DNA of 39,707 nt from Anaerobutyricum stercoris (GTDB taxonomy: Bacteria; Bacillota; Clostridia; Lachnospirales; Lachnospiraceae). The stretch is taken from the NCBI GenBank assembly GCA_019116455.1, contig DXBR01000071.1:1-39707 (forward strand), in the 5' to 3' direction. Below, in pieces: positions 7,699 to 15,180 of the stretch. The translations under genes were made by a program, and so were the position numbers. Positions within the stretch are counted from its first letter, which is position 1. Every line of letters begins with the position of its first letter. The notes under the pieces were generated by a model. The model worked only from the letters and a program-made list of their open reading frames with translations, did not search any database and was not told the DNA's origin.

Positions 7699-8721
7699 AT
7701 GAAACACAACCTTACTGGCAGAACAAAAACAGGCTGGACAGCCACTTTTCTTCTCGTGGGGGCTGCCGTTCTGGCAGCGGCGGTGAGCCTTTCCGGCTGC
7801 GGCAGTCCGAAATCCAATCTGAAGACTCTTCGATTAAATGAAGTGGCCCATTCCATTTTCTATGCGCCGCAGTATGTGGCCATGGAGCTTGGATATTTTG
7901 AGGATGAGGGCATCAATCTGGAACTCACCACCGGTTTTGGCGCCGACAAGAGCGCCACTGCCGTCATCAGCGGCGACGCGGATATCGCCCTGATGGGCCC
8001 GGAAGCAACCATTTATCAGTATAACGAAGGGAATGAAAATTATCTGGTGAACTTCGGACAGCTCACCCAGCGGGCGGGAAATTTTGTGGTCAGCCGGACC
8101 AACGACACGGACTTTCAGTGGGAGGACCTCATCGGCAAAGAAGTGATTGGCGGCAGACCTGGCGGCATGCCGGAGATGGTCTTTGAGTATGTCCTGAAAA
8201 AACATAACATTGATCCGCAAAAAGACGTCAATCTGGTGCAGAACATCGACTTTGCCAACACTTCCGGAGCCTTTGTCGGCGGCACCGGTGATTACACCGT
8301 AGAATTCGAACCGTCCGCCACTCTGATTGAAGAAGAGGGCGCCGGTTATGTGGTGGCTTCCGTAGGAACGGAGAGCGGTTACGTGCCATACACTGCCTAC
8401 AGCACCACTAAAACATTTCTGTCTAAAAATAAAGAGCTGCTGCAGTCCTTTATCAACGCCATCGAAAAAGGTCAGAAATATGTGGAGGAGCATACTGCGG
8501 CAGAAGTTGCCGAGATCATTGCTCCTCAATTTAAAGAAACCGACGAAAAAACCATCGCGAAAATCATTGATCGCTACGCTGAACAGGACAGCTTCAAAAC
8601 CAATACCTGTTTTGAGGAAGACAGTTTTACACTGATCCAGGATATTCTGGAAGAAGCCGGGGAGTTAAGCCAGCGCGTGCCGTACGAGGATCTGGTAACA
8701 ACGGAGTTCTCCTCAAAATAA
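7699..8721 (+). CDS. NMT1/ThiY-SsuA-like substrate-binding lipoprotein
   Basis: Predicted extracellular solute receptor of an ABC importer, 340 residues. A signal peptide with a long hydrophobic stretch (about 13-31) ends in the lipobox LSGC with Cys34 as the lipidation site. The mature part has the NMT1/THI5 pattern: APQYVAMELGYFEDEGI, then a segment ending in GDADIALMGPEA and GRPGGMPEMVFEYVLK. The family binds thiamin precursors, alkanesulfonates, nitrate and other small anions or amines; the ligand here is unknown. The usual permease and ATPase genes are absent on either side, making it an orphan. ATG at 7699 is preferred over the preceding TTG because GAGGG lies 7 bases upstream. A strong terminator follows. 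Confidence 0.85.
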   Translation: MKHNLTGRTKTGWTATFLLVGAAVLAAAVSLSGCGSPKSNLKTLRLNEVAHSIFYAPQYVAMELGYFEDEGINLELTTGFGADKSATAVISGDADIALMGPEATIYQYNEGNENYLVNFGQLTQRAGNFVVSRTNDTDFQWEDLIGKEVIGGRPGGMPEMVFEYVLKKHNIDPQKDVNLVQNIDFANTSGAFVGGTGDYTVEFEPSATLIEEEGAGYVVASVGTESGYVPYTAYSTTKTFLSKNKELLQSFINAIEKGQKYVEEHTAAEVAEIIAPQFKETDEKTIAKIIDRYAEQDSFKTNTCFEEDSFTLIQDILEEAGELSQRVPYEDLVTTEFSSK

Positions 8722-8737
8722 ATTAAATATTCTGCCG

Positions 8738-8781
8738 AAAAAAGGTCATGACTCTATGCATTTCATAGTCATGACCTTTTT
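8738..8781. terminator. Bidirectional intrinsic terminator
   Basis: Arms AAAAAGGTCATGACT and AGTCATGACCTTTTT form a 15-bp perfect stem around a 13-base loop, with T runs on both strands. It should end the lipoprotein transcript and the convergent mini-protein/rluA transcript. Confidence 0.85.
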
Positions 8782-8800
8782 ACCTGCATTTTACAAATCC

Positions 8801-8995
8801 TCACCGGTATCTCCGGGCGATCTCGTAAAATTCCTCTGTTCCTTCGATATAATTCTCGTAGACGATCAGCGGCTCTTTTCCGCCGTACACCTGGCAGATA
8901 CCGCAAAGTTCACAGTTATTACGGCAGCGAAATGTCTCGGCAATATAATTTCGCCGCTCTTCTTTTGTGGAATGTTCTATTTCCGGTGGTCTCAT
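8801..8995 (-). CDS. Conserved-looking 64-residue four-cysteine protein
   Basis: Not recognised. It is a small, charged, soluble protein with the cluster CRNNCELCGIC (Cys24, 28, 31, 34; spacing C-X4-C-X2-C-X2-C), which could bind zinc or an iron-sulfur cluster. The N-terminal half reads KEERRNYIAETF and the C-terminal half is acidic and aromatic (ENYIEGTEEFYEIARRYR). A good GGAGGA ribosome site precedes the ATG, and a terminator follows, both arguing that it is a real gene. It lies 95 bases after the pseudouridine synthase gene on the same strand and may share its transcript. Function unknown. Confidence 0.68.
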   Translation of the reverse strand: MRPPEIEHSTKEERRNYIAETFRCRNNCELCGICQVYGGKEPLIVYENYIEGTEEFYEIARRYR

Positions 8996-9090
8996 TTTAT
9001 CCTCCTGTGTCTTATGTTTTCCCGGCTCTTTTTTATAACAGCATCATTCTCATGGCACGACCTCTTGGCATCGTCTTTCTCATGAAAACA

Positions 9091-10194
9091 TTATTTTCCC
9101 ATTGGCTTCAATGTCTCAGCCACGCTTCGCATATCTTCCGGAAGCGCCGCGGCAAGCGTTATCTCCTGCTCTGTAAAAGGATGAATGAAACTCACCCGAT
9201 AAGCGTGGAGCGCCGCGCGTGTGATATTCTGCGATGCGGCGCTGCCAGATACTTCATATCCGGCGTACAACATGCCGCCTTCGGATATAGCTTCATCACA
9301 TGACTCAGCGCCGCCATAGAGCGCATCTCCCACCAGCGGGCAGCCCATGGCCGACATATGAAAGCGTATCTGATGGGTTCGCCCTGTCTCGATGGTTATG
9401 AGGCAGAGACTCATGTGAGTCTGGGGCTGATGGCCGGGCCGGCCGCCTGGTAAGCCTGGTAAATCTAAGCCTGATAGATTTGCTGCAGATATATCGCTTT
9501 TTATAACCGTATAGTGGGTAACCGCAGGCTTTGCGCCTTCTCCGGTTCCCTGCCGCATTTTCAGATAACCGCTGCTCCGGTCTTCTTCCATGGCAATGTC
9601 AATAGTGCCGGTTTTCGGCGACGGACATCCCCACACCAGAGCCAGATATTCTTTCCGGAACTGCCCGCACAGTCTTTGTGCTGTCATTCGTTCCGCCGTC
9701 ACCTTATTTTTGGCGATACCGACGATTCCTGACGTATCTTTATCCAGCCGCCCAAAAAGATGGATCCCGGCATTCTGCTCTGTCTTCTTGAAATAACCGC
9801 AGATGCCGTTGCAGAGCGTGTCTGTCCGGTGGCCTTTTGAAGGATGGCACACAAGCCCCGGCGGTTTGTTGACAAACAGCAAGTCTTCATCTTCGTATAA
9901 GACAGACAGATCCATATCCGTTGGAAGAATTCTTCCGGTGTCCGGAAAAGAACCGTTTTCTGATTCGTTAAGCATCGCCTGCACTTTCTGGCCTTTCTGC
10001 GCTTTTGCCCTGACGGTCACCGGGATGCCGTCAAGAAGAATCCCGCAGGATTCCCGTTTCAGCGCGCGGATTTTACGGGTCGTGAGCATCATTTTCTCCC
10101 GGAGAAAATAGAGAATCTCTCTGCCGCCCTCTTCTTCTTTCACTATGTAGTTCAAATAATGTATATTTGTCAAATTTTCTCTTGCAGCCTCCAT
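9091..10194 (-). CDS. RluA-family pseudouridine synthase
   Basis: Isomerises uridine to pseudouridine in rRNA or tRNA. The signature GRLDKDTSG contains the catalytic Asp151; NKPPGLVCHPS, FRKEYLALVWG and the C-terminal ETGRTHQIRFHMSAMG complete the family core. Residues about 14-75 look like an S4-type RNA-binding region ahead of the catalytic domain. At 367 residues it is longer than most RluA/RluD proteins, with an unusual insert around 240-262 containing Pro-Gly-rich sequence. The start is uncertain: no clear Shine-Dalgarno precedes the ATG at 10194, and a later start near residue 16-20 would still keep the S4 region. The target uridine cannot be predicted. Confidence 0.87.
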   Translation of the reverse strand: MEAARENLTNIHYLNYIVKEEEGGREILYFLREKMMLTTRKIRALKRESCGILLDGIPVTVRAKAQKGQKVQAMLNESENGSFPDTGRILPTDMDLSVLYEDEDLLFVNKPPGLVCHPSKGHRTDTLCNGICGYFKKTEQNAGIHLFGRLDKDTSGIVGIAKNKVTAERMTAQRLCGQFRKEYLALVWGCPSPKTGTIDIAMEEDRSSGYLKMRQGTGEGAKPAVTHYTVIKSDISAANLSGLDLPGLPGGRPGHQPQTHMSLCLITIETGRTHQIRFHMSAMGCPLVGDALYGGAESCDEAISEGGMLYAGYEVSGSAASQNITRAALHAYRVSFIHPFTEQEITLAAALPEDMRSVAETLKPMGK

Positions 10195-10348
10195 ATTTTT
10201 GCAGTATACTGATTAACGGAAAAATGAATACCCCATTTTATTTGGTAAAATAGACGACATTCACTGCCTGGCTGTTGTTTATTTTTTTGCGTTTTGGCTA
10301 TTCTTTTTCTATTTTATCATATTTTATAACGGAAAAGAGGAACTTAAG

Positions 10349-11551
10349 ATGGAGTCTTACAATTTTTTACTTTTTCTCGCCATAATTCTTTTGTCAACCA
10401 AATTTCTTGGAATGGTATCCCGAAAAGTCCATATGCCTCAGGTTGTCGGCGCCCTGGTAGCAGGCATTGTCCTTGGCCCGTCGTTTCTGGGAATCATCAG
10501 CCTGGAAGGAACCACCGGTACCTTTCTTGAATGTATCGCCGAGGTGGGCGTTATTTTCCTGATGTTTTCTGCCGGACTTGGTACAGATCTTTCAGAGTTA
10601 AAGGAAAATTGGCTGGGAGCCTTTATTGTGGCAACTGTGGGCGTTATCGTTCCGGTACTCGGCGGATTTGCCGGGTACGCATTATTCTTTCATGTACCGC
10701 TCAACGAATATACAGAATGTCTGAAGGCTGTTTTTGTGGGCGTCGTACTTTCCGCAACCTCCGTCAGCATCACCGTGGAAACACTCCGTGAGCTTGGCCG
10801 TCTTAAAGGAAAAGTCGGCACAACGATTCTGGGAGCCGCCGTGATCGACGATATTTTAGGCATCATTGTCCTCACTATCGTTACCAGCCTGCAGGATTCC
10901 AGTGTACATATCAGTATTGTTCTGATAAAGATTGTTCTTTATTTTGTAATGATCGCGGCCATCGCTTTTGTGGTCTTCAAATTCCGGTGGTATCTGGAAC
11001 GCTGGAATCAGCTTCGAAGAGTTGCGATTCTCGCCGTCTCTTTCTGCCTGATTCTTGCTTACATTTCAGAAACTGTATTTGGTATCGCTGATATTACCGG
11101 CGCTTATTTTGCCGGACTTATTCTGTGCAGTCTGGAAATCGGTCCATATGTCGGACGTCGTTTGGAGATCGCATCCTATTTATTCTTCTCCCCTGTGTTC
11201 TTCGCCGGTATCGGACTGAAAACTTCGCTGTCAGGCTTTAATATGGATATCTTTGCTTTTTCCATCATTTTGCTGCTGATTGCCATTTTCTCCAAAATCA
11301 TCGGCTGCGGTCTGGGAGCAAAATTTTGTCATTTTACAAATAAACAATCTTTCCAGATTGGCGTGGGCATGATTTCCAGGGGTGAAGTTGCCCTGATCGT
11401 GGCACAGAAAGGATACCAGTGCGGACTGCTGGATGACACTCTGTTTGCTCCGATCGTTCTCGTTGTCATCGTCACCACTTTGATCACACCAATTCTTCTC
11501 AAAATTATCATGAAGGATTCTCCGGAACCGGGTAAGCAGGCGGCGCAGTAA
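10349..11551 (+). CDS. CPA2-family cation/proton antiporter
   Basis: Integral membrane antiporter of 400 residues with about 12 hydrophobic segments, related to the KefB/NapA group. It would exchange Na+ or K+ for protons across the cytoplasmic membrane. The core transport motif is AAVIDDILG, with adjacent Asp167 and Asp168 as in electrogenic Na+/H+ members; GLGTDLSEL and the TSVSITVETLRELG segment are also typical. There is no C-terminal nucleotide-binding (RCK/TrkA-N) domain. GAGGAACTTAAG precedes the ATG. The gene stands alone and ends at a large compound terminator shared with the convergent MarR gene. Ion specificity is not readable. Confidence 0.88.
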   Translation: MESYNFLLFLAIILLSTKFLGMVSRKVHMPQVVGALVAGIVLGPSFLGIISLEGTTGTFLECIAEVGVIFLMFSAGLGTDLSELKENWLGAFIVATVGVIVPVLGGFAGYALFFHVPLNEYTECLKAVFVGVVLSATSVSITVETLRELGRLKGKVGTTILGAAVIDDILGIIVLTIVTSLQDSSVHISIVLIKIVLYFVMIAAIAFVVFKFRWYLERWNQLRRVAILAVSFCLILAYISETVFGIADITGAYFAGLILCSLEIGPYVGRRLEIASYLFFSPVFFAGIGLKTSLSGFNMDIFAFSIILLLIAIFSKIIGCGLGAKFCHFTNKQSFQIGVGMISRGEVALIVAQKGYQCGLLDDTLFAPIVLVVIVTTLITPILLKIIMKDSPEPGKQAAQ

Positions 11552-11580
11552 TCGCTCTGACAGGTTCACTTTTTCAATTG

Positions 11581-11670
11581 AAAAAGCACTGTCCGGCAGC
11601 CTTTTTCCTCCGATGGGAGTGACTATTCCGCCATCGGAGGATAACAGTCTGCTGCGGCAGTGCTTTTTTT
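11581..11670. terminator. Compound bidirectional terminator
   Basis: The outer arms 11581-11600 and 11651-11670 pair as AAAAAGCACTG/CAGTGCTTTTT plus CCG and CAGC with two one-base bulges. Inside sits a second perfect 10-bp hairpin, CCTCCGATGG (11607-11616) with CCATCGGAGG (11631-11640). T runs follow on both strands, so it can end both the antiporter transcript and the fatty-acid operon arriving from the other side. Confidence 0.75.
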
Positions 11671-11697
11671 AACCAGTTGTCTTTCTCTTTTTCCCTG

Positions 11698-12171
11698 TCA
11701 ACGTGCTGACACGCTGTTCTCATTTGTTTTTTCTCTGTGGGATTGGAAGAATTCCGTTAAAGTGTCAAGGCTCTTCATCCATACGCCAAGCTCCTCCGGG
11801 GTCAGACAGTTTACAAGAGCGTCCGTCATCTCCTTATGGAACTGCTTATGATGCTCATAGGCTTCCAAGCCTTTATCACGGAGATATATATTCACAACAC
11901 GGCGGTCGTTCTCGCTGCGTTTTCTGGACACATATCCTTTATTTACCAGACTGTTCATGGATGTTGTCAGGGAGCCGACAGTAATATTCAGCTTCCTGGC
12001 TATATCTGTCATTCTGGCTCCGGAATCTTCTCCGATCGCCTCAATAATATGCATATCATTATTACTGATATCTCTGAACTTATCTGTAATTATTGCTTTT
12101 TCTTCCAATTCCAGTATCTCATGAAATGTATTTACTAACATTGTATTGATAGTATTTCTTATTTCATCCAT
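11698..12171 (-). CDS. fabT: FabT-like MarR-family repressor of fatty-acid synthesis
   Basis: Winged-helix MarR regulator of 157 residues. It matches streptococcal FabT as I remember it: KFRDISNNDMHIIEAIG ahead of the helix-turn-helix, LNITVGSLTTSMNSL as recognition region, KRSENDRRVVNIYL in the wing, and HHKQFHKEMTDALV at the dimer end. FabT senses long-chain acyl-ACP and represses fab genes. The MDEIRN start is supported by AGGAG 7 bases upstream and by FabT alignment. A second in-frame ATG at 12228, also with a GGAG site, would add 19 residues. The gene follows the FabX-like gene with no terminator or clear own promoter in the 12172-12355 gap, so it probably is the last gene of the operon it controls. 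Confidence 0.85.
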   Translation of the reverse strand: MDEIRNTINTMLVNTFHEILELEEKAIITDKFRDISNNDMHIIEAIGEDSGARMTDIARKLNITVGSLTTSMNSLVNKGYVSRKRSENDRRVVNIYLRDKGLEAYEHHKQFHKEMTDALVNCLTPEELGVWMKSLDTLTEFFQSHREKTNENSVSAR

Positions 12172-12355
12172 GGATTTACTCCTCTGCATTTTTTCTGCTC
12201 TCATCTTCCTTTTGCCGGTATACGACATGTCTTTCTCCAGAAGAATGTCCGATATACCTTTTTACAGTCCAGATTATCTACTTGTTGTCCACAAATGTTA
12301 TCCTTTTTCAGTTATGCAATGGGGTTATATCCGCCTGACCGCTCTGAACAGCTGA

Positions 12356-13423
12356 TTATTCCTCAAAAAAACGGTAGGAGTCTATCACTTCCTTTACGGT
12401 GCCTATATGATCCTCCTCGTATGCTTTCCCTCCACAGAACAAAAGCGCCTCATCAAGCTCGCCTTTTGCAGCGTGAATCAAAGCATCCGTGATACAGTAT
12501 GGCGTTGTGGCCGGATTGCAGGTATGGATACAGTTTAAGCATTTCACTGCCGGAACACGCTCGCCGCCCGCCACTCTGTCCATAAGTTTATTATGCATTG
12601 CTCTTCCAGGCATTCCCACCGGGCTTTTCACAATCTCGATATCCTTTTCCTGCGCCTGAATATAGGCGTTCTTGTATCTGATATCAGCGTCGCATTCCTC
12701 CGTAGGAACGAATCGTGACGCTACCTGTATACCGTCCACGCCAAGACTCATGGCATGTACATAATCTTCGTGACTGCGGATGCCTCCGGCAAGAACAACC
12801 GGAATCTTATGTCCGTATTTTTCTTCATACTGACGCACGATTCCCAGAATCTTTTTTACTTCCTCATCATAAAGCTCCGGAGTAAATTCCTCCAGCTGTT
12901 TGACATGGAAACCGAGGTGTCCGCCAGCCAGCGGCCCCTCGATCACCAGAAGATCGGCAGTTCGCTTATATTTTCTATCCCAGTACTTGAGAATGACCTT
13001 GGCAGATTTCTCTGTGGAAACGATCGGTGCGATAGCCACATCGCTGCCTTCGATGTAAGCCGGCAGATCTGCCGGCAGCCCTGCCCCGGACACAATGATA
13101 TCCGCACCGGCTTTCACTATTTCATGGACATATTCTTCATAATAATTCATGGCAACCATGATATTAAAACCGATGATACCATCCGGCGCGATTTTTCTCG
13201 CTTTCTCCATCTCTTTATGGATAGCTCTTTTGTTGGCTTCCACAGTATTCTGATAAAAATCAGGCTCACGATATCCCGGATGAGCGACGGAAATGATTCC
13301 CACAGCTCCTTCTCTTGCAACTGCTCCGGCGAGACCGCCCAGGCTGATCCCTACTCCCATTCCCCCTTGCAACAACGGAACCTTTACTTCTTTTTTTCCA
13401 ATGGCAAATGTTTTTTTCTCCAT
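12356..13423 (-). CDS. fabX: FabX-like FMN/Fe-S flavoprotein (nitronate monooxygenase family)
   Basis: 355-residue TIM-barrel flavoprotein of the NMO/FabK superfamily. FMN-site features are QGGMGVGIS (19-27), VSGAGLPADLP (111-121), GPLAGGHLGF with His169, and LAGGIRS (211-217). The C-terminus has a cysteine cluster C295-X2-C298-X3-C302-X7-C310 that could ligate an iron-sulfur cluster. Canonical FabK and simple nitronate monooxygenases lack this. From memory, Helicobacter pylori FabX, a [4Fe-4S]-FMN dehydrogenase/isomerase making unsaturated acyl-ACP, shares the barrel motifs, the GGH-GF loop, KSPVG-P-RA and the terminal CX2-3CX3C...YCI pattern. The start at 13423 has GGGAG upstream; the longer frame reads back into accDA. 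Its place in the fab operon fits. Substrate and symbol are inference; a generic nitronate monooxygenase is the alternative. Confidence 0.72.
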   Translation of the reverse strand: MEKKTFAIGKKEVKVPLLQGGMGVGISLGGLAGAVAREGAVGIISVAHPGYREPDFYQNTVEANKRAIHKEMEKARKIAPDGIIGFNIMVAMNYYEEYVHEIVKAGADIIVSGAGLPADLPAYIEGSDVAIAPIVSTEKSAKVILKYWDRKYKRTADLLVIEGPLAGGHLGFHVKQLEEFTPELYDEEVKKILGIVRQYEEKYGHKIPVVLAGGIRSHEDYVHAMSLGVDGIQVASRFVPTEECDADIRYKNAYIQAQEKDIEIVKSPVGMPGRAMHNKLMDRVAGGERVPAVKCLNCIHTCNPATTPYCITDALIHAAKGELDEALLFCGGKAYEEDHIGTVKEVIDSYRFFEE

Positions 13424-13440
13424 AGACTCCCACCCCTGTG

Positions 13441-15180
13441 CTACATTCTTCGGAAACGAGCGTAACGGGCCTCTATTAATTCCTCTTCCGGAAGATTCAT
13501 TTTTTCTTTGAGGAAAGCACAAATCATTTCGTCCAGGTGTTCACAGATTTCCAGCATAGTTTCCAGTGTATAGGTCTCCGGCTCCGGAATAATGGTTTCC
13601 ACAAATCCTGCCTTGTAAAGATCATAGGAGGTCAGCTTCATTGCCTTTGCCGCCTTTTCCGCCAGACTGGCATCCTTCCAAAGAATGGAAGCAAATCCCT
13701 CCGGAGACAGGATGGAATATATCGCATTCTCCAAAGCCCATACTTCATCGGCCACAGCCATGGCCAGCGCGCCGCCGCTTCCGCCTTCTCCAATTAAAAC
13801 AGACAAAATCGGCGTTTTTAAATCAGACATGTGGAAGAGATTGGACGCAATTGCTTCGCCCTGTCCTCTCTCTTCTGCTTCCATGCCCGGGAAGGCACCC
13901 GGTGTATCCACAAAACAGATAATCGGACGATGGAACTTCTCCGCCTGTTTCATGAGACGCAGGGCTTTTCTGTAGCCCTCCGGCATCGGCATGCCAAAAT
14001 TTCTTTCCATATTTTCCTGGGTATTTTTCCCCTTCATCTGAGCGATAACAGTGACTGGCTGTCCGTGAAACATAGCGATACCGCCGCAGATGGCGTGATC
14101 GTCACCGAAATACCGGTCTCCATGGAACTCTACAAAGTTATCAAAAAGTCCGTGAATATAATCTTCTCCCACCGGTCTTCCTTTTGCTCTGGCAAGCCCC
14201 ACTCTTTCCCATGCCGTCTTGTCTTTGGCATGCTCTGTGGAAACCTTGTACGGCGCTTTATATTTTCCCTGTTTCTTTACCGCATCACTGATCTCCTGCA
14301 GTTCTCTTACCGCCGTATCTCCGGAATTTCTGTGCAGGTCGAGCAGATGGCACAGCTCTTCTTTCATATTCTGCCGTTCCACGATACGGTCCACAAAACC
14401 ATGATCCAGCAGGAATTCAGAACGCTGGAATCCTTTCGGCAGTTTCTGATGTATCGTCTGTTCAATAACGCGCGGTCCGGCAAAACCGATCAGTGCCTTC
14501 GGTTCCGCCAGCACGATATCGCCGAGACTTGCGAAACTTGCCGTCACGCCTCCTGTCGTCGGATCAGTGAATACAGAAATGTATAACAGCCCTGCATCGC
14601 TGTGCCGTTTCAAAGCTGCGGATGTTTTTGCCATCTGCATGAGCGAAGTCATACCTTCCTGCATTCTGGCGCCGCCGGAGCAGGCAAAAATGACAACCGG
14701 AAGTTTTTCCTTCGTTGCCCGCTCGATACCTCTTGTGATCTTTTCGCCCACAACAGCGCCCATGCTGGCCGTCATGAATCTTCCGTCCATGACCATGAGG
14801 ACAACTTCGTTCTCCCCGATTCTGGCCTTTCCGGTCACCACCGCCTCATCCAGACCAGTCTTCTCCTGCAGGTGCTTCACTTTATCCGGATATTCCTTCA
14901 TGCGAAGCGGATTTGTATTGACCAGTCCTCTGTCCCACTCTTCAAAGGAACCTTCCTCTGTGACAAGAGCGATCCTCTCATAGGCAGGCATACGAAGATA
15001 ACCTCCGCATTTCGGACAGATATACAGATTATTCTTATATTCTTCTGTAAAAATACCTTTCCCGCATTTATTACATTTTTTCAGAAGCCCTTTCGGCGCC
15101 TCCGGTCTCTTTCCTTCTTCCACCTGATGGCCGGACGACCTACGGATAGAAGTCTTTTTGAACATCCTATTTAAATCCAT
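13441..15180 (-). CDS. accDA: Acetyl-CoA carboxylase carboxyltransferase, fused beta-alpha subunits
   Basis: Transfers the carboxyl group from carboxybiotin to acetyl-CoA, giving malonyl-CoA. One 579-residue chain carries both subunits. Residues 1 to about 290 are AccD with its zinc finger (CNKCGKG and CPKCGGY), MDGRFMTASMG, FACSGGARMQEGM and DPTTGGVTASFA. Residues about 310-579 are AccA with the family start WERVGLARAKGRP, EFHGDRYFGDD, FVDTPGAFPG, GEGGSGGALA and SPEGFASILWKD. No stop or frameshift separates them, so this is a true fusion, not an assembly join. It overlaps accC by 10 bases and is followed after 17 bases by the FabX-like gene. Confidence 0.95.
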   Translation of the reverse strand: MDLNRMFKKTSIRRSSGHQVEEGKRPEAPKGLLKKCNKCGKGIFTEEYKNNLYICPKCGGYLRMPAYERIALVTEEGSFEEWDRGLVNTNPLRMKEYPDKVKHLQEKTGLDEAVVTGKARIGENEVVLMVMDGRFMTASMGAVVGEKITRGIERATKEKLPVVIFACSGGARMQEGMTSLMQMAKTSAALKRHSDAGLLYISVFTDPTTGGVTASFASLGDIVLAEPKALIGFAGPRVIEQTIHQKLPKGFQRSEFLLDHGFVDRIVERQNMKEELCHLLDLHRNSGDTAVRELQEISDAVKKQGKYKAPYKVSTEHAKDKTAWERVGLARAKGRPVGEDYIHGLFDNFVEFHGDRYFGDDHAICGGIAMFHGQPVTVIAQMKGKNTQENMERNFGMPMPEGYRKALRLMKQAEKFHRPIICFVDTPGAFPGMEAEERGQGEAIASNLFHMSDLKTPILSVLIGEGGSGGALAMAVADEVWALENAIYSILSPEGFASILWKDASLAEKAAKAMKLTSYDLYKAGFVETIIPEPETYTLETMLEICEHLDEMICAFLKEKMNLPEEELIEARYARFRRM

